Part shown: positions 1 through 11,922 of the stretch, in pieces
Layout: the number at the start of each line of letters is the position of its first letter
Numbering within the stretch: the first letter of the stretch is position 1
Assembly (NCBI GenBank): GCA_037176885.1
Contig: JAWWNJ010000063.1
Location: 1,116,001-1,180,000, forward strand
Reading direction: 5' to 3'
DNA: 64,000 nt
Source of the DNA: Favolaschia claudopus
Lineage: Eukaryota > Basidiomycota > Agaricomycetes > Agaricales > Mycenaceae
Position numbers and translations under genes: made by a program
The notes under the pieces: generated by a model
Seen by the model: only the letters and a program-made list of their open reading frames with translations
Told to the model about the DNA's origin: nothing
Databases searched by the model: none

Positions 1-1044
1 GCCAATCGGAGTAGAATATCCAGTTCTTGCCGTAGGTGTCGCCTCCGTAATGGGTAGAGAACCACGGAGAGACGGCTGTCAGTGTTCTTAGACGGGTGGG
101 ACAGATCTGCTCGGAGCCACGTACGCATCATATATGGCTTGCCACGGAGATCAGTAATGTACTCCTGGTCAAGAGCGGTCGTGAGGTTCGCGTCAATAGG
201 GTCGTTATTGAAGTTCGGCCACTAGTGCAACAAGTTGGAGGGTAAGCAGGAGACATAGCATCGAAACTCACTGCTGCATTCCAGCTCATTCCACAGTCGG
301 CGCTGCGCGAATGAAATTGAAGCAAACCATATACTCCACGGCGCTGATGCACTCACTTGGTAGTAGTGATAAAGCTTCCCGGCTGCCAGTTTGGGCACGC
401 AAAGACTTTGACGCCGCTCTGGCTTTCGACTTGTCGATACGGGAAATTGTCGCCTACGAAACTGGATACAAATGCTGCGCTGTTATACATGAACTGTCCA
501 GGTAGTGTAGCGTATTTCTGCAAGTAAGACGACATCATATTCGTATCTGTGAATGGCATCAGATTACGGAGGCAAAACCTACACGGTCCTCGATTACCTC
601 CCGCCGTCCAATACGCAAAGTCAAAGCTGATGAAGACTTTGAACCCGGTGTTGGCTGCTGCGGCATACGCAAGTCCGAGCTGTTGATCATTGTATGAATC
701 CTTCCCTGGATATACATACTAAGTTGCTGAAAACACGACCTCAGTCTAGCTGACCGATATTCAGTGCAAACGCGTCGATGCCGATGGACTTCGCGAGAGT
801 CATATCAGCTTCCCAATCACTCTGACTATACGTTTCGACGACTCCGACCTGAGTAAAGTTGCGGTCAGATCAACATACCCAAAACATTTGCATTGTTTCC
901 ACTTACGATGAAATGAGCAAAGACGTACTTCTGACCCGCTCGTTCTACCAACTCCGTCGAGCGCTCGGAGGGCAGCGCAGACGGCAATGCGGCCGCCAAC
1001 ACCGACAAGGTGAGGGAAACGAAGACACTCAGATGGAAACGCAT
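1..1044 (-). CDS. GH71 alpha-1,3-glucanase (mutanase), partial at the left window edge
   Basis: Secreted glycoside hydrolase expected to cut alpha-1,3-glucan, a fungal cell-wall polymer. Reading the minus strand from the ATG at 1044, the protein starts MRFHLSVFVSLTLSVLAAAL, a clear signal peptide. An intron (donor GTAAGT near 933) follows KYVFAHFIV. The next exon gives YSQSDWEADMTLAKSIGIDAFALNIG read as two short blocks, the conserved start of GH71. Further on are VFISFDF, a block around QKYATLPGQFMYNS, and GGDTYGKNWIFYSDW close to the window edge, all in GH71 order. At least one more intron lies near 105-155 (GTACGT..CAG on the minus strand). The 3' part lies outside the window, so the length cannot be judged. 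The family call rests on remembered GH71 motifs and several agree in order. I see no break in the part present. Confidence 0.85.
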
Positions 1045-2322
1045 CTGTCCTGAAGACGGGGGATAGGGATCGCAGTCGTCCTCCTGCTCTAAATCCCCTC
1101 GCTGAGAACTTATATGGGAAAGCCAGCTGCGACCACGAGATGCGAATAGTGATTCTCAGCGACCGAAGAGGCTTCGGAAGAGCGAACATGACGCATGTAT
1201 CATGGTCGAGGAGGCTCTAGGAAACGAGCGAGCTGAATTGAGCTGGTCGATGTACCCAGTTCGTTGTAACATCTGACTGAATCCGAAGACTGCATCAGCC
1301 TATTTCTTGGCTTCCTTGAACGCCATCAAGGCTGAGAGGTCTGCTGTTCGGTCAAATGAATCGCTGAAGGATGGGTCTTGCCGCGTGCATGATTCAACAC
1401 CCCCGAGATATACCATTTGGCTTGAAGAGAAGGGCGCGACAGAAAAATCTTGTAAGACTCTCAAAGTGGGAAGTGGGATTATGGGAGAAGAGGTTTGTTT
1501 GCTCGTGTTGAACTCTGAAGACAAAGGCAAGTGCGGCCCGTCCGGGCGCGGCCCACCCCATCTCGAAATCCCAACTTTCACCATTGCATTGAGGCCACAC
1601 TAATCGTACTGGAAAGAGGGGAAACTTTCGCCGATGTGCTATTTACTACCGACATCCATCATCTTTTCTTTCGACGCGGAACTTTCGCCGACAACGCCGT
1701 GCAGAGTTCGGGGCGCCCGTTGAGGCTGACACTGAAATCTGCCAGTCCAAGCATAGCTCTTGACTGCGCCTCTTTTGCCACCTGAGAACCTGGGTAACGG
1801 CTCACCACTCGTCGATGCCGGTTCGATTCTCCAGAAGCCTTGAAATCAGATCGGTAGTTGCAGCCAGTGAAGAGTGACCCCTTCGAACATTGGCGCTACT
1901 CGGGGTTGACCAGTATTCGAATACTCTTCCCTCCGTTGGGGGCCTAGGACAGACGGCCGAGAAGCCAGTTTGAGGCCCGTCTTGGACCCATCTGTAACTC
2001 TACTGGCTGTGTCGCTTTCGGCAGACCTTCAATCTTTCTGCAAAACACTGACGTCCAGCATCACGGCTCATACTTACTCCCGCTCCCGCTGCGCCGCCGT
2101 CGGGATTGACATGGTGTTTCGTAAGTTCTCACTGCGCCGAGAAAACACTACAGAGTCCAGACCAATTCTGACTACAAACAGGTAAACATTGATCTCGTCC
2201 GTTTAGGCAAAAATGTGAATCAGAATGACACCCTTCTTGTATGAAGAAAAAGTATCAATAGAGGCGCGGGCCCACGTCTCCAAGCCGTCCCTGCTCAACC
2301 ATTCTCCACCGACCGCAAGGCA
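1045..2322. other. Intergenic region between divergent genes
   Basis: It separates the GH71 start (minus) from the DUF6533 start (plus) and should hold both promoters. Open frames here (for example 98 codons at 1307-1603, plus) lack recognisable motifs and have overlapping frames of similar length on the other strand. I see no RNA gene or repeat. Confidence 0.5.
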
Positions 2323-3990
2323 ATGATCGCCCACACCACCGTCGACGATCTCACTCTTGCGGAAGATGAGTGCGTACCCACTCTCTCATGCGTTCTATTC
2401 CATGATTCACAGCCATACAGGAGATTGGTCGTTTCGCTCTACCTCGCCGCATTTGGTCAGTTTCGCAATAGAAATACGTGTGATCACTCTGTTCACACAT
2501 ATACTGGCAGTAATCCTAGCGTACGACTACATTTTGACATTCGGCGACGAAGTCACGTATGTGTGGGTTCCGGGCGCGCGCACCCGCGGCGCTCGATGGT
2601 TTCTCTTCGTCCGCTACGTCTCAATGGGCGTCAATATGGCAATGCTAGGGACAACACTAGCCAGATACCCTCCAGAAGTATATCATTCGTACTCTCATTC
2701 TTCCTCATATCTCAACACTCGTGCCCTCTATTTAGATGTATGTACCTGTTTGGGGTTCACAGCATGTTGGCTGACCTGCTCTGCAACAGGTGCAATCGCA
2801 TCCACGCCGTCCGTGAACTCCTACTAGTCATACAGCAATTCATAGTCGGATGTAAGCCTTCTTTTACCTTCGGTTCTAGCGAATTTCTCACAAACAGCTA
2901 GGCACGATCATCCTCCGCGTATACGCCATGTACGACCTCAACAAGCGGGTTCTTGCTTTCCTTCTTGCACCCGCTCTCGCCACTGTAGGGATAGGAGTGG
3001 TCAGTATACTACTGCTCGTGCTCTCTATCAATAGTCTAAGCCTTCATCAATAGTGGGCCGTTCTTCCAGACAGCAACGACGATGCCAGCCAGAATACAAG
3101 TGTATATTTTCTGGGATGTCATACACCTTTGTCTCGAACCCGGTGCGTTTTGAGACTCCATGGCTGCACACATCACTAATTCCTTTAATAGTGACAATCG
3201 TAAGCCCCCGCCCTTATCCACACTCAAATTTCGAAACTTGTTTCTCATCTATCTCAGGTCTAGCCATAGCCTGGGCAGCGGAGTACGTTCAGGCCGCCCA
3301 CACCATAGTATCACCATGCTAAACATGACCTTGCATTTCATGCAGGCTTGGCTGCGAAACAATCGCTCTTGGTCTTACCATATACCGTTCGCTGAGACGC
3401 GTGAGGGTCTCCCGCCTGTTCTCGTATCGCTCAGCCTCGCTTTGGGAGATTATGGTGCGGGATGGTAAGCGAGCTTCCTCTATCTCTCGTGAACTATTCG
3501 GCGTTTGACACGGTTACTCGAAGGTGTCTTGTATTTTGGGTAGGTGCTTTCCTGCTCCTTGACGACGGTACACCTGACGAATGGTCGACTCAGCGTCGTT
3601 TGTCTCACTAATCTTGCGAATATCATCATGTACCATGTAAGTAGTGGTGATTTCTTATAGCGTCCCAATTCACTGACACTCCCTCGCTGATCCACAGTTT
3701 GGCGATGTAAGTACCCCTGCTATAACTCCTGCCTCCCATTGATCAGCTCATCGCTTGACTGGCATGTAGTTCGCCACCGCTGGAAGCCTTGGCTGGCCAA
3801 CAGCATCGTAAGCGCTCTCTTCGTTCATATGTAGCAATCGCAGTCCGGTTCCTGATCCTGTCCCAGCATATCCGTCGTGATGATCACACGAGTAATGCTT
3901 CATCTACATGTTGCAGCGGTGGAGGCGGACGGCTCGCTGTATTCTGAGAGTACAACTCAATTTGGGACGACAGAGTTTGTAGATTCGTGA
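2323..3990 (+). CDS. DUF6533-family integral membrane protein, multi-exon
   Basis: Multi-pass membrane protein of a family abundant in Agaricomycetes; function unknown. Exon 1 (2323-2369) gives MIAHTTVDDLTLAED. After an intron (GTGCGT..ACAG), exon 2 (2421-2455) gives RLVVSLYLAAF, and exon 3 from 2520 gives AYDYILTFGDEVTYVW. That DY.LT..DEV.Y.W block is the DUF6533 signature. Later exons encode hydrophobic segments, for example LVCLTNLANIIMYH near 3600. The last exon reads VVMITRVMLHLHVAAVEADG and stops at 3990; a basic/Leu 'R-hydrophobic-L-LH' stretch near the C-terminus fits this family. I resolved the first three exons and the last one; the middle exon borders are uncertain. I see no internal break. 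A seven-helix receptor-like topology is often suggested for such proteins, but nothing here shows a ligand or partner. Confidence 0.75.
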
Positions 3991-4244
3991 TGAGTGAGAG
4001 CCGGGATGGGTGAAGGTGAGGTAAAAGGAGAATGACGCTGCTGAGGCAAGGCGAGTTAGAGTCAAAGGATGACAGGAAGACGAAGAATGCGATAAGCCGA
4101 AGCCGAACGCCTTGTCCCGACACTCCCCCATTCTCCCTCGTGCTCGACAACTGCGGCGGGTGCGAATCCGTTATATTTGGGGGCTTCGTCGTGAGAGTAA
4201 AAGACACGAGGCTATAAGCCTCATTGTCATCTCCTCCCTTTTCG

Positions 4245-5353
4245 ATGGCCACCAACATGACGATATTCACCACCGCCCCTCCTCCTTTCGATGACCCCGA
4301 TGCGGACATTATCATCGGATCCGCCGAAAGCGTGGACTTCCGCACTCACAAAGTATTGCTGGCCTTGGCATCTCCTTTCTTCAAAGACATGTTTGGTGTC
4401 CCACAGCCCTCCGGCACGGACGACTCAGAGGCGGTGAAACCCGAGGAGAGTCGCAATGGGATCCCGATTGTATTCATGTATAACGACCGAAACGAGGTCT
4501 GCGGCAAAGATGTGGTGGAGTACATCCTGAGCTCCTGCCATCCTACTTGTCTACGCTCGGGTGTGCCCTCGCTCGCAGTAGAGCTAGTGGGCCCTGTCCT
4601 CGATGTCTCAGCAAGATATAACTTCGAGTGGATCACCAAATCCGTACTCCGCAACTCCGACCTCCTGCAAACCAATCCATTTGTGCTTTTCGCGCACACT
4701 TGTCGCAACCAGTTGAAGGAGGAAGCGGCGCTTGCGGCTGGCGCAACACTACGCTTTTCCATCGCAGACTTCCCTTCGGAGCCCGCTCTGAGGCTCATTT
4801 CGGGCTATGAGTACCATAATTTGTTGCAATGTCACATCCGCTGTGCGAAGGCGGCTAGTACGCTGGCTCGACTAGAAAGCGGCGAATCTGGATTCAGACC
4901 CAGAAACTGGCTACAGCATATATTGCCACAGGTACACAGTCCTTGCTGTGACGAGAGCAGGGTGGATTCTTGGAATCACAAGCTGAATCTCCCGATGTCA
5001 AAGACCTCCAGGTTTAAATGTTCGACGACAACGTGGTTGATCGATTATCTGGAGGCAATGGCAACACAACTTGCGATCACACCTCATTTCTCCTTAGTCG
5101 ATGTCGAAAAGTGTCTGGAGCAGGCTCTAACAACCGCCTCCTCTTGTTCAACTTGCGCCATGAAAGTAATGTCAATAACGAGAACATTTATTCCTCGCCT
5201 CCAACGAGAAATTGAAGAGGCCTGTCAAGAAGTGAGTACCCAGGCGCGTTCTACTTCACTTGCCCTGCTCACCAGCGACGCACCTTGGACTTCCAGATCA
5301 TCACCGAAACAGTCTTCCTGGATATCCCACTGGGATCCGCGCCCACACATTGA
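4245..5353 (+). CDS. BTB/POZ domain protein, first of an adjacent pair
   Basis: BTB/POZ proteins mediate protein-protein contacts, often as adaptors; the partner here is unknown. The domain starts near residue 13 with PDADIIIGSAESVDFRTHK, the usual 'D-hydrophobic..S.....FRVHK..L...S..F..M' pattern, continuing LLALASPFFKDMFG. I chose the ATG at 4245; an in-frame ATG at 4224 is also possible. A predicted intron at 5232-5296 (GTGAGT..CCAG) joins the long exon to a short one ending PLGSAPTH at 5353. Without it the frame runs on to 5369. The layout (long exon, then one short 3' exon) matches the paralogue at 5872-6937. Cysteine-rich patches such as HSPCCDE and SSCSTCAM lie in the C-terminal half. 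A TATA-like GCTATAAG lies about 35 bases upstream of the start. Confidence 0.8.
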
Positions 5354-5871
5354 TTCAGAACTGAACTAGTCAAGTAGTAGCCCTCGCTGTTCGAATACAC
5401 TGTTCCTACCGGACCAACTTCCTACTGTAATGCCCATCGTTTGCCACGGACCACATTAGTACTTACGCGCAACGTCAGCCGATGTACACTGGAAAGTGCC
5501 TGACTGACATGTTGCAACGCATCGTTCGTAGAAATGAACCAGCCTGAACAAGTTCCTCGGACACCACAGAATGTCATAGAGGTACTTACGCCTGACGAAT
5601 TAAATGAACGACATCGTGAATAAGGCTTTCTCCCGGAATGAAGCTGCGTTTGCCTCGCTTTGTGTCCGATAGCGTACTGTCGAATATTCTTTGTCCCATT
5701 TCGCGCAGTGCAACCCTGAAGTTGAAGGGGAGCTTCAAGTTGGCTCGATTCAATGCCAAGAAACGAGGCAGAGGTAGTTTAATTTTCGAGGGTCTTCGTG
5801 AACATCTGTGGATCCCATTTTATACAAGCCACTATAAGTAATCAACTCTACACTTTCCTTCACCCACCTCA
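5354..5871 (+). other. Spacer between the two BTB genes
   Basis: I see no gene in this 518-bp stretch. CACTATAAG at about 5830-5838 is placed like the GCTATAAG before the first BTB gene and is a plausible TATA element for the second. An open frame of 67 codons (5638-5841) shows no motif. Confidence 0.4.
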
Positions 5872-6937
5872 ATGGCAGACGCGACGTCGACTCAGACAAC
5901 TCCTTCTGAAACAACAGCAGAAATCAGCTGCTGCAACGAAGTACCATTCAACGACCAGGATGCCGACTTGATCGTGCGCTCTGTTCCCGACAAAATCGAC
6001 TTCCGGGTCCACAAGGCATTTCTCTCAGTCACATCGCTCGTATTCAGGGACATGCTCTCTCTTCCCCAGTGTGAACTCGAGGGTTCTTCTGGATTCGCAG
6101 CGGCAATGATGAAAGATGGGCTCCACATTGTTCCGCTCGTCGAGGACCAGAAAACGATTGCCATTCTCCTCAAGATGTGTTACCCCCGATGGATGATCCG
6201 GGACTGCGAGCCACTTTTCTCGACGGTCGACGAAGTGCTGACGGTCTTGACGGCTGCGAAGAAGTATGCGATGGACGGAGTTGAGCGAGAAGTATGCGCT
6301 GTCCTCGTTTCCCCACGATTTCTCGAACCGGACCCCCTTCGAGTATTCGCTCTCGCAGTACAGCACGGATTCTATGGAGAAGCCAAGATCTGTGGCGGTT
6401 TCACTCTCCGGACGCCGATTCTTCAGAGGGAATACAAACCAGAACTGGAATACATCACCGCTGGGACGTATCATCGCCTTCAAAACTATCACATTCAGTG
6501 CGGAGACGCCGCGCATGCTATCGCGCAGGTGCAGGACCTTCGCTGGATCACGAGCGAGACTTGGACCTGGTTCGAGTGCTCCAGCTGTCGCGGGAGTACA
6601 TTGGTTATAATATCAGGCGACCGGCGTAAATGGGCGGCCAAGTGGTGGGCAGAGTTTATGCTGGAGGCAAGCAAAGCGCTGAAGGAGCGGCCATCGGGCG
6701 CCACTGTTGGGATAGATTCGGACGTCGTCCAGCTGGCTTTGGAGAAGGCAAGTGCATGCCAGAATACCTGCAGAGCCAGAGTGTTCCGAGAAATGCGCCA
6801 ATTTTGCGCTATCTTCGCAGCTGAAGTTGGAAAAGCTACCGGAGCGGTATGTATTCTTGCCGGCCGTGATAGTGGTTTACGCTGAGACTATTTCGCAGAT
6901 CGAAGTGACTTTCATGCCCCCGAGTACGAATGCCTGA
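5872..6937 (+). CDS. BTB/POZ domain protein, second of the pair
   Basis: Paralogue of the gene at 4245. The BTB domain begins near residue 29 with DADLIVRSVPDKIDFRVHK, followed by FLSVTSLVFRDMLSLP. Exon 1 is 5872-6846 (325 codons) and ends before a GTATGT donor. The acceptor at 6898 joins a 13-codon exon, IEVTFMPPSTNA, with the stop at 6937. Ignoring the intron gives a shorter alternative end at 6885. Shared with the first copy are the PDADIIIGS/QDADLIVRS opening, the 'YEYHNLLQCHIRC'/'GTYHRLQNYHIQC' block, and the C-terminal Cys pair before the last helix (SACQNTC here). Sequence between these blocks has diverged a lot, so the duplication is not recent. The role is probably as an adaptor; no enzyme motif is visible. 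Confidence 0.85.
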
Positions 6938-8896
6938 AATTGAGTGTGGATTTAGAACTTGCGGAGGATTTTAAAGCAGCGGTAGAGGCTAATTTGTAGA
7001 TTGAAGCAATTTCAAGGGGTTGACGAGTCCTCAGTCGACGACTTTCATTTTGTAACTTCGACCTGGCACGGTGAATGGCTGCTAGTGAATCCTAGATCGG
7101 TCTTTCATGGGAAGAGTTCAAAGAGCCGGGAAATTTTATAACGAGCCTTGCTCAAGGTGCTGAAGCTGTCGCTGAAGGGCAGGGGAAAGGGCAAGACAAG
7201 TCGGCACTGCCACCGACTCCGTCATCTTCAAGACTCAAGTTGGCAGACGTCTCTCACAAGTCTCCCACTGGCATTGCTGCTCTTCAGACTTCCAAAGTCC
7301 GACTTTCAAGTTGCTTCTGAGTCTGACGCGCCCCCGCCAACGAGCTCGCCAACGTTATAAACCTCAAAAGTTTTCGTCTTTGCTTATTCCTTTCCAGCAT
7401 AGAATATCAGCTCAGTAACGAATCCTAACGATAACACTACGGAACCTTGGCAGGGAGTTGACCATACAGAAGCAGCTGGATGCATTCATTTATCCTCACT
7501 GACACCTGGGTCCTTCCTAGGCCCTTCCTGCCGAAATCACTCTCAGATTTTGTTGCACTGTCTTCCCAATTACAACAAGTTCACTACCGATTCATCTATA
7601 CCAACGGATGCACCAATGGTTTTTTTGCTCAGCTATATCGGCGATGAAGGAAACAAAGTTCAGATTACTCTTTCGCTTTCTCGTCTGTGGTCTCTTCTTT
7701 TTGGTTCCTCCGCAGCGCTCTGAACATCCGAATGCTTGTACTTCGACCTGGCATTCATGGTTCTATAAGAGTAATAAATCTGTCTGCTCTCAGGCTGTGG
7801 CTCTCGTTGAAATACCGCTCTTCGAATCCCTCGAGATCTGCCACTGAAGAAAACGGCTCAAAGGAGCAACAATCAACCTAAGAATCAGATCAATTCAAGT
7901 ACAAGACGAAATCGGATGCCCTTGAACGTCTCATTGCATTGTGGACCGTTGTTTGTGAGTTGTTCATCCCTCGAGTCAGGAGAGGATCGATAGCAAAACT
8001 GGACTCGACATCTGCACGAATCCCCCCAGTACTTAGTTCTGTTAATCTGTCTAACGGGACGGTTGAAATCCCTGGCTGCTTTGCTGCTCTTGTGAGCATA
8101 CGCTCCAACAATACGTCCTCGTCCCTGCGACAGTCTCTACAACCTGGCTCGATTCACTATATACTTGAATCTGAACGCATTCGAATTTCTTTCGCTTCCG
8201 AGTCCTTGTTTGTTCCTTGCACAACTCCGATCGCGATTAATCTTTCAGTTCCGTTCCGAACTCGCGTGATAGTTGAGGACGTCGCACCCTGAATTCACGT
8301 GTCTTTCCGGCAGGCCCCAAATTTCAAATTATCTGAAAAGCGAAGATCAGCCACATGGCCGCCAGGTCACTCGTCCCGCCAATCCGCCATCGATGTGCGT
8401 GGAAAATTAGGATCGTCGTCCGAATCAGGAAGTCCATCTGTTTGGACAAAACAAACAACCGCATCGCATCCCAAAACGGCAATAAAAGAAGATTAGGACA
8501 AAAAAAGAAACCCAAGACACAGAGGATGAAAATAAATTGAATTCGATGATACTTTGCAAACAACAGAAGGCTACAGAGGGATGTCGTTTAAGCTAACAAA
8601 AAACATTTCACGTATACGGAACTATAAACTATGTACTAGTACTTGTCGTAGGATACCCGGGAAGCTTGGTTGGTTGGTTGCGGTTGTTGGATTGTGGCAT
8701 GACGGTAAGTAAAAAATATGTAACAGCGAATTCGCACCAGAGTCCAAGGAAAAAACACACGAAGAATGGGGCGGGATGGATGCCAAACATTGGAGACAAA
8801 AAATGACGAATAAACAGAGACAGAGGGGAAGAGGAAGGAACGAAGGAACACCACCAATCCATATGAAAATTACAACACAGAGGGACGCAAACCCGC
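6938..8896. other. Gene-poor stretch between convergent genes
   Basis: About 2 kb with only short open frames on both strands (the longest, 117 codons, at 7939-8292). None shows a known motif or convincing splice pattern. It includes the 3' flanks of the BTB gene and the Reg1-like gene. No repeat or RNA gene was recognised. Confidence 0.45.
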
Positions 8897-11800
8897 TTAT
8901 GCGCCGCTCCAAAGCCCAAAGTACGCGCCAGCAGAAGACACCACGCCCACCGCCCTGCCCACCATCGTCGGGCCCTCATTAGGCCCATGCAGCGCATCGG
9001 GCGAGGGAGGCTGAATGAGCGTACGTTGCAGTGCAGTATTCGCACTGCCGCCACTGCCAGGATTCGCGCTGGGAGCCGCCGCGTTCGCCCCACTCGTCTG
9101 GAATGTGGCGCGCGCAGGGGACACCGGCGGCGGCTTGCCAGCGGTAGTAGCTGTCGCCGCCCCGGGCTTTCCGTTGGGTATTGACTTGGCTGTCGACTGA
9201 GCGGGTTTTGTCGAGTTGTTCTCCTTCGACCCCGCACCGGCAGGGGCGTCAGGTATCCGTGGGGGAGCACGCATACGCGCGATGGGGGAGTTGGCGGGTG
9301 TGGGAGCAGCGCAGGGTGTTAGGTCCTCGCCTGCGAGCAGCGGCAGTTTCGATTGCTCGATGTCTATGTTGGCTTGCTTTACAAACCGCGAGCGCGAAAG
9401 GGAGATAGGGATGGATTTGGTGGGGGAGGCAGGTTTCTTCGGCGAGCTATTGACAGCGGCTGTCGACACCGGCGGGGGTGGCGGGGAAGTGGCGGGGGGT
9501 TGCGGTTCGGGAGTTATCACGGAGGCAGTGGAACTCGAGCTCGACCTGGAAACGGAATGCGCAGGGGACGACACGAATAACGGCTCTTTCGAGATGCGCA
9601 CAACAGGCGAGTTGGCAGGCGTATACGGATTACGGACCTGTAAACCCCTGCCCCGGTCCTCTTCTACATCCGCAACCCCGTTAACCTCCACACGTGGTCT
9701 CGTGGCCGTCGCCCCACTCGACGTCGTCGACTCTCCCTCCTCAGACGAGTCAGAACGATTCGTCTTCGTCGATCCCTCACCCACCACAGTCGGCGCCGCC
9801 CTGGCCCCCTTCTCCGGACTCACACCCCCACCACCATCCGGACTGCTCCCACTTCCACTCCTCCTGACCATCCCCGCACCCACACCACCTCCATACCCCA
9901 CATACCCGCTTCCGCTGCCATAGTCAGCGCTTACCCGCACCCCACCGTACTCGGGGCTCAAGCTCCCCATGGGACTCGTATGACTCGACCGACTGCGCTC
10001 GCGGTCGCTCAGACTACTGCTGGAGCTTGTGCGAGTGACACTCCGGCCGCGGCCTTCCCGTTGGCTCGCAGAAGAGGAGGACGACTGAGAGGAATCACGG
10101 CCGCGAGGAGGGGGTGAGAGGAGACCACTCGGCGAGCGGGGAGAAGTAGCGGTGGGGGAAACTGAACCGACGACAGCAGCTGCAGCAGCGGAAGCATTGG
10201 GGGAAGACGACGAGGTGACAGCAGGCAATATAGCGGGAGAGGGCGTACGACTGCGAGAGCGGGATTTGGACCGTGACTTTGACCGCGATCGTGACCGCGA
10301 GCCGCCACCATGAGGCGACAATGAGGAATTCGGCTCATTTGGGAGCTGTTCAATCTCGACAATCTCCGCACCGGCGCTGACACTCGGTCTCCGCCCTCTC
10401 GGCTCTTCCCGTCCACGTCCAACGCTTTCCCGGGGAGCAAATTCGACACCGAGATCAGGGCCACCGAGATAGTCGTACACGCCGACCCCCTCAGTCGAAA
10501 AATACGCGGATCTATGCGTGAACATCACGTCCCCATCCACATCCGCGTCTACCTCCTCGTCGAAGCTGCTGTCGTCCGTATCGAACGCAGACGAAAGGAT
10601 GGTGAGATCCTGATTCTGACTTTGTGCGACGAGGTTGACGGTTGCGCCGGTCCGCGGAAGGTAGGAGTCCTCGTGAAGGGGCAGCCCTCCTTCGTCCCTC
10701 GTGTCCACCCACTCGCCGCCAGCCCACCCATTGCCCACACCCGTGGTTTTCAGGCGCGTGGGGGGAATGGGTGCAATGGTCTTGCTCGCTGAGGGCTTTG
10801 CTTTGGAAAAGCTATTAGCGTTCACAAAGGGGGGACGGCCGTGGCCTGTAGAGCCACGAGGGGAACGCGAGCCGTGGGAAGAGTTGCTGCGCGAGCGCGG
10901 CAGGCAGACTTCGAGGATGTCTTCGTCGTCGGAGTCGCTGGAGATGGCGCTCTCGCCTGGCCATACAGCCACATGGGAGTCGTCGTCATCTTCGTCCTCA
11001 CTCTCGTCGTCGTCCCCAGCCCAGCGCAGACCATTGGTCCGACCATTCCAGGCGACACGAGTCCCGAGTACCCCATTAGGATCGGAGTCCGACGAGGAAG
11101 AGCTGCTCGAGTTATGGGAAAGAGGGGTGCGACGCGGAGAGTCTACGGCAATACATTGCTCCACGAAGGTATTGAAGGTGATATGACGCCTGGGAACGGC
11201 ACTTTGTCGAGGTACTTCAGACGCCATGGAAGGAGGGGGGACACGAGGGGGAGAGGGCTTTCGGAGAGCAGCATGAGGTAGCTGGTGGACATGTGAAGCG
11301 CTCTTTGTTTGTAATAACGGAGGACGAGTTGTAGCCTGGAGAGCGGTGGCAAGAGGATCCTCGCCTTCGTCCTCGCTATCGACGGGGGTGAAAACAGGGG
11401 ATATGGGAAGATCACTTTGAAGCATTTCTGATATACTGCGGTGCTTCAAGATGGGTTTATGCTTCGCTGCGAGGTCCAAACGGTCTTCAGCGCTGGATAA
11501 CTTGCCAACCTCTGTAGGGTCTGGCTTGGGTTTCGGCGGCGGTGACCAATCAACCGCAGTGTGCAGCGGGCCATACAGCCAAGTCACATCCGAGTCCTTC
11601 AGCCTATAGCAACCCGCTCAGTATCGAACCGCAACTCAAAAAGACATTGAAAAAGGCACCAATTGAGGGTCTCAGGGCTGATGGTCTTTAACTTGTTGCG
11701 CTGCTTCCACCAAGTGCGCCAACTCGCGTTCTCTAAACGCATTCCGTTTGCTATTTCGTTCTTCTGGCGCGTCATGTTGCGCCAAGAACGCCAGACATCC

Positions 11801-11922
11801 TCCTCCGCCCATTCATGAGAGAGATAGTCGACCTGACCTCGGGAGACGTTGACAACGGCGTTGTCGTCAGATATAGCGTTGGCCGACACGGATACCAGTA
11901 GGACAGGCAAGTAATGGGCCAT
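8897..11922 (-). CDS. Reg1-like protein phosphatase 1 regulatory protein (DUF1752 / AreA GATA-like N-terminus)
   Basis: Predicted regulatory subunit steering PP1 (Glc7), the role of yeast Reg1 in glucose repression. Exon 1 is 11922-11660, the intron 11659-11604 (GTGCCT..ATAG), exon 2 11603-8897, giving 989 residues. The N-terminus (about 42-100) has DVWRSWRNMTRQKNEI and RLENASWRTWWK, and after splicing ETLNWLKDSDVTWLYGPLH: the DUF1752 domain, recovered exactly across the splice. KPILKHRSISEML follows at about 137-149. HITFNTFVEQCIAVD at about 228-242 matches the Reg1-type PP1 docking block, with an RVxF-like ITF core. The middle is very long, low-complexity and Ser/Pro/Arg-rich, with an SRSRSKSRSKSRSR run and acidic clusters, so probably disordered and phosphorylated. 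The end, GRAVGVVSSAGAYFGLWSG, resembles the short conserved C-terminal helix of the family. The specific Reg1 role is inference from motifs. Confidence 0.85.

Noticed and set aside
1307..1603. 98-codon open frame as a small gene
   Set aside because: No motif, and overlapping frames of similar length exist on the other strand.
1800..1850. tRNA-like T-loop word GGTTCGATTC
   Set aside because: Flanking bases do not form a 5-bp T stem, and no D or anticodon arm is found upstream.
7939..8292. 117-codon open frame
   Set aside because: No family motif and no supporting splice or neighbour evidence.
9216..9923. 235-codon plus-strand frame inside the Reg1-like gene
   Set aside because: It is the antisense of GC-rich low-complexity coding sequence, a common source of false long frames.
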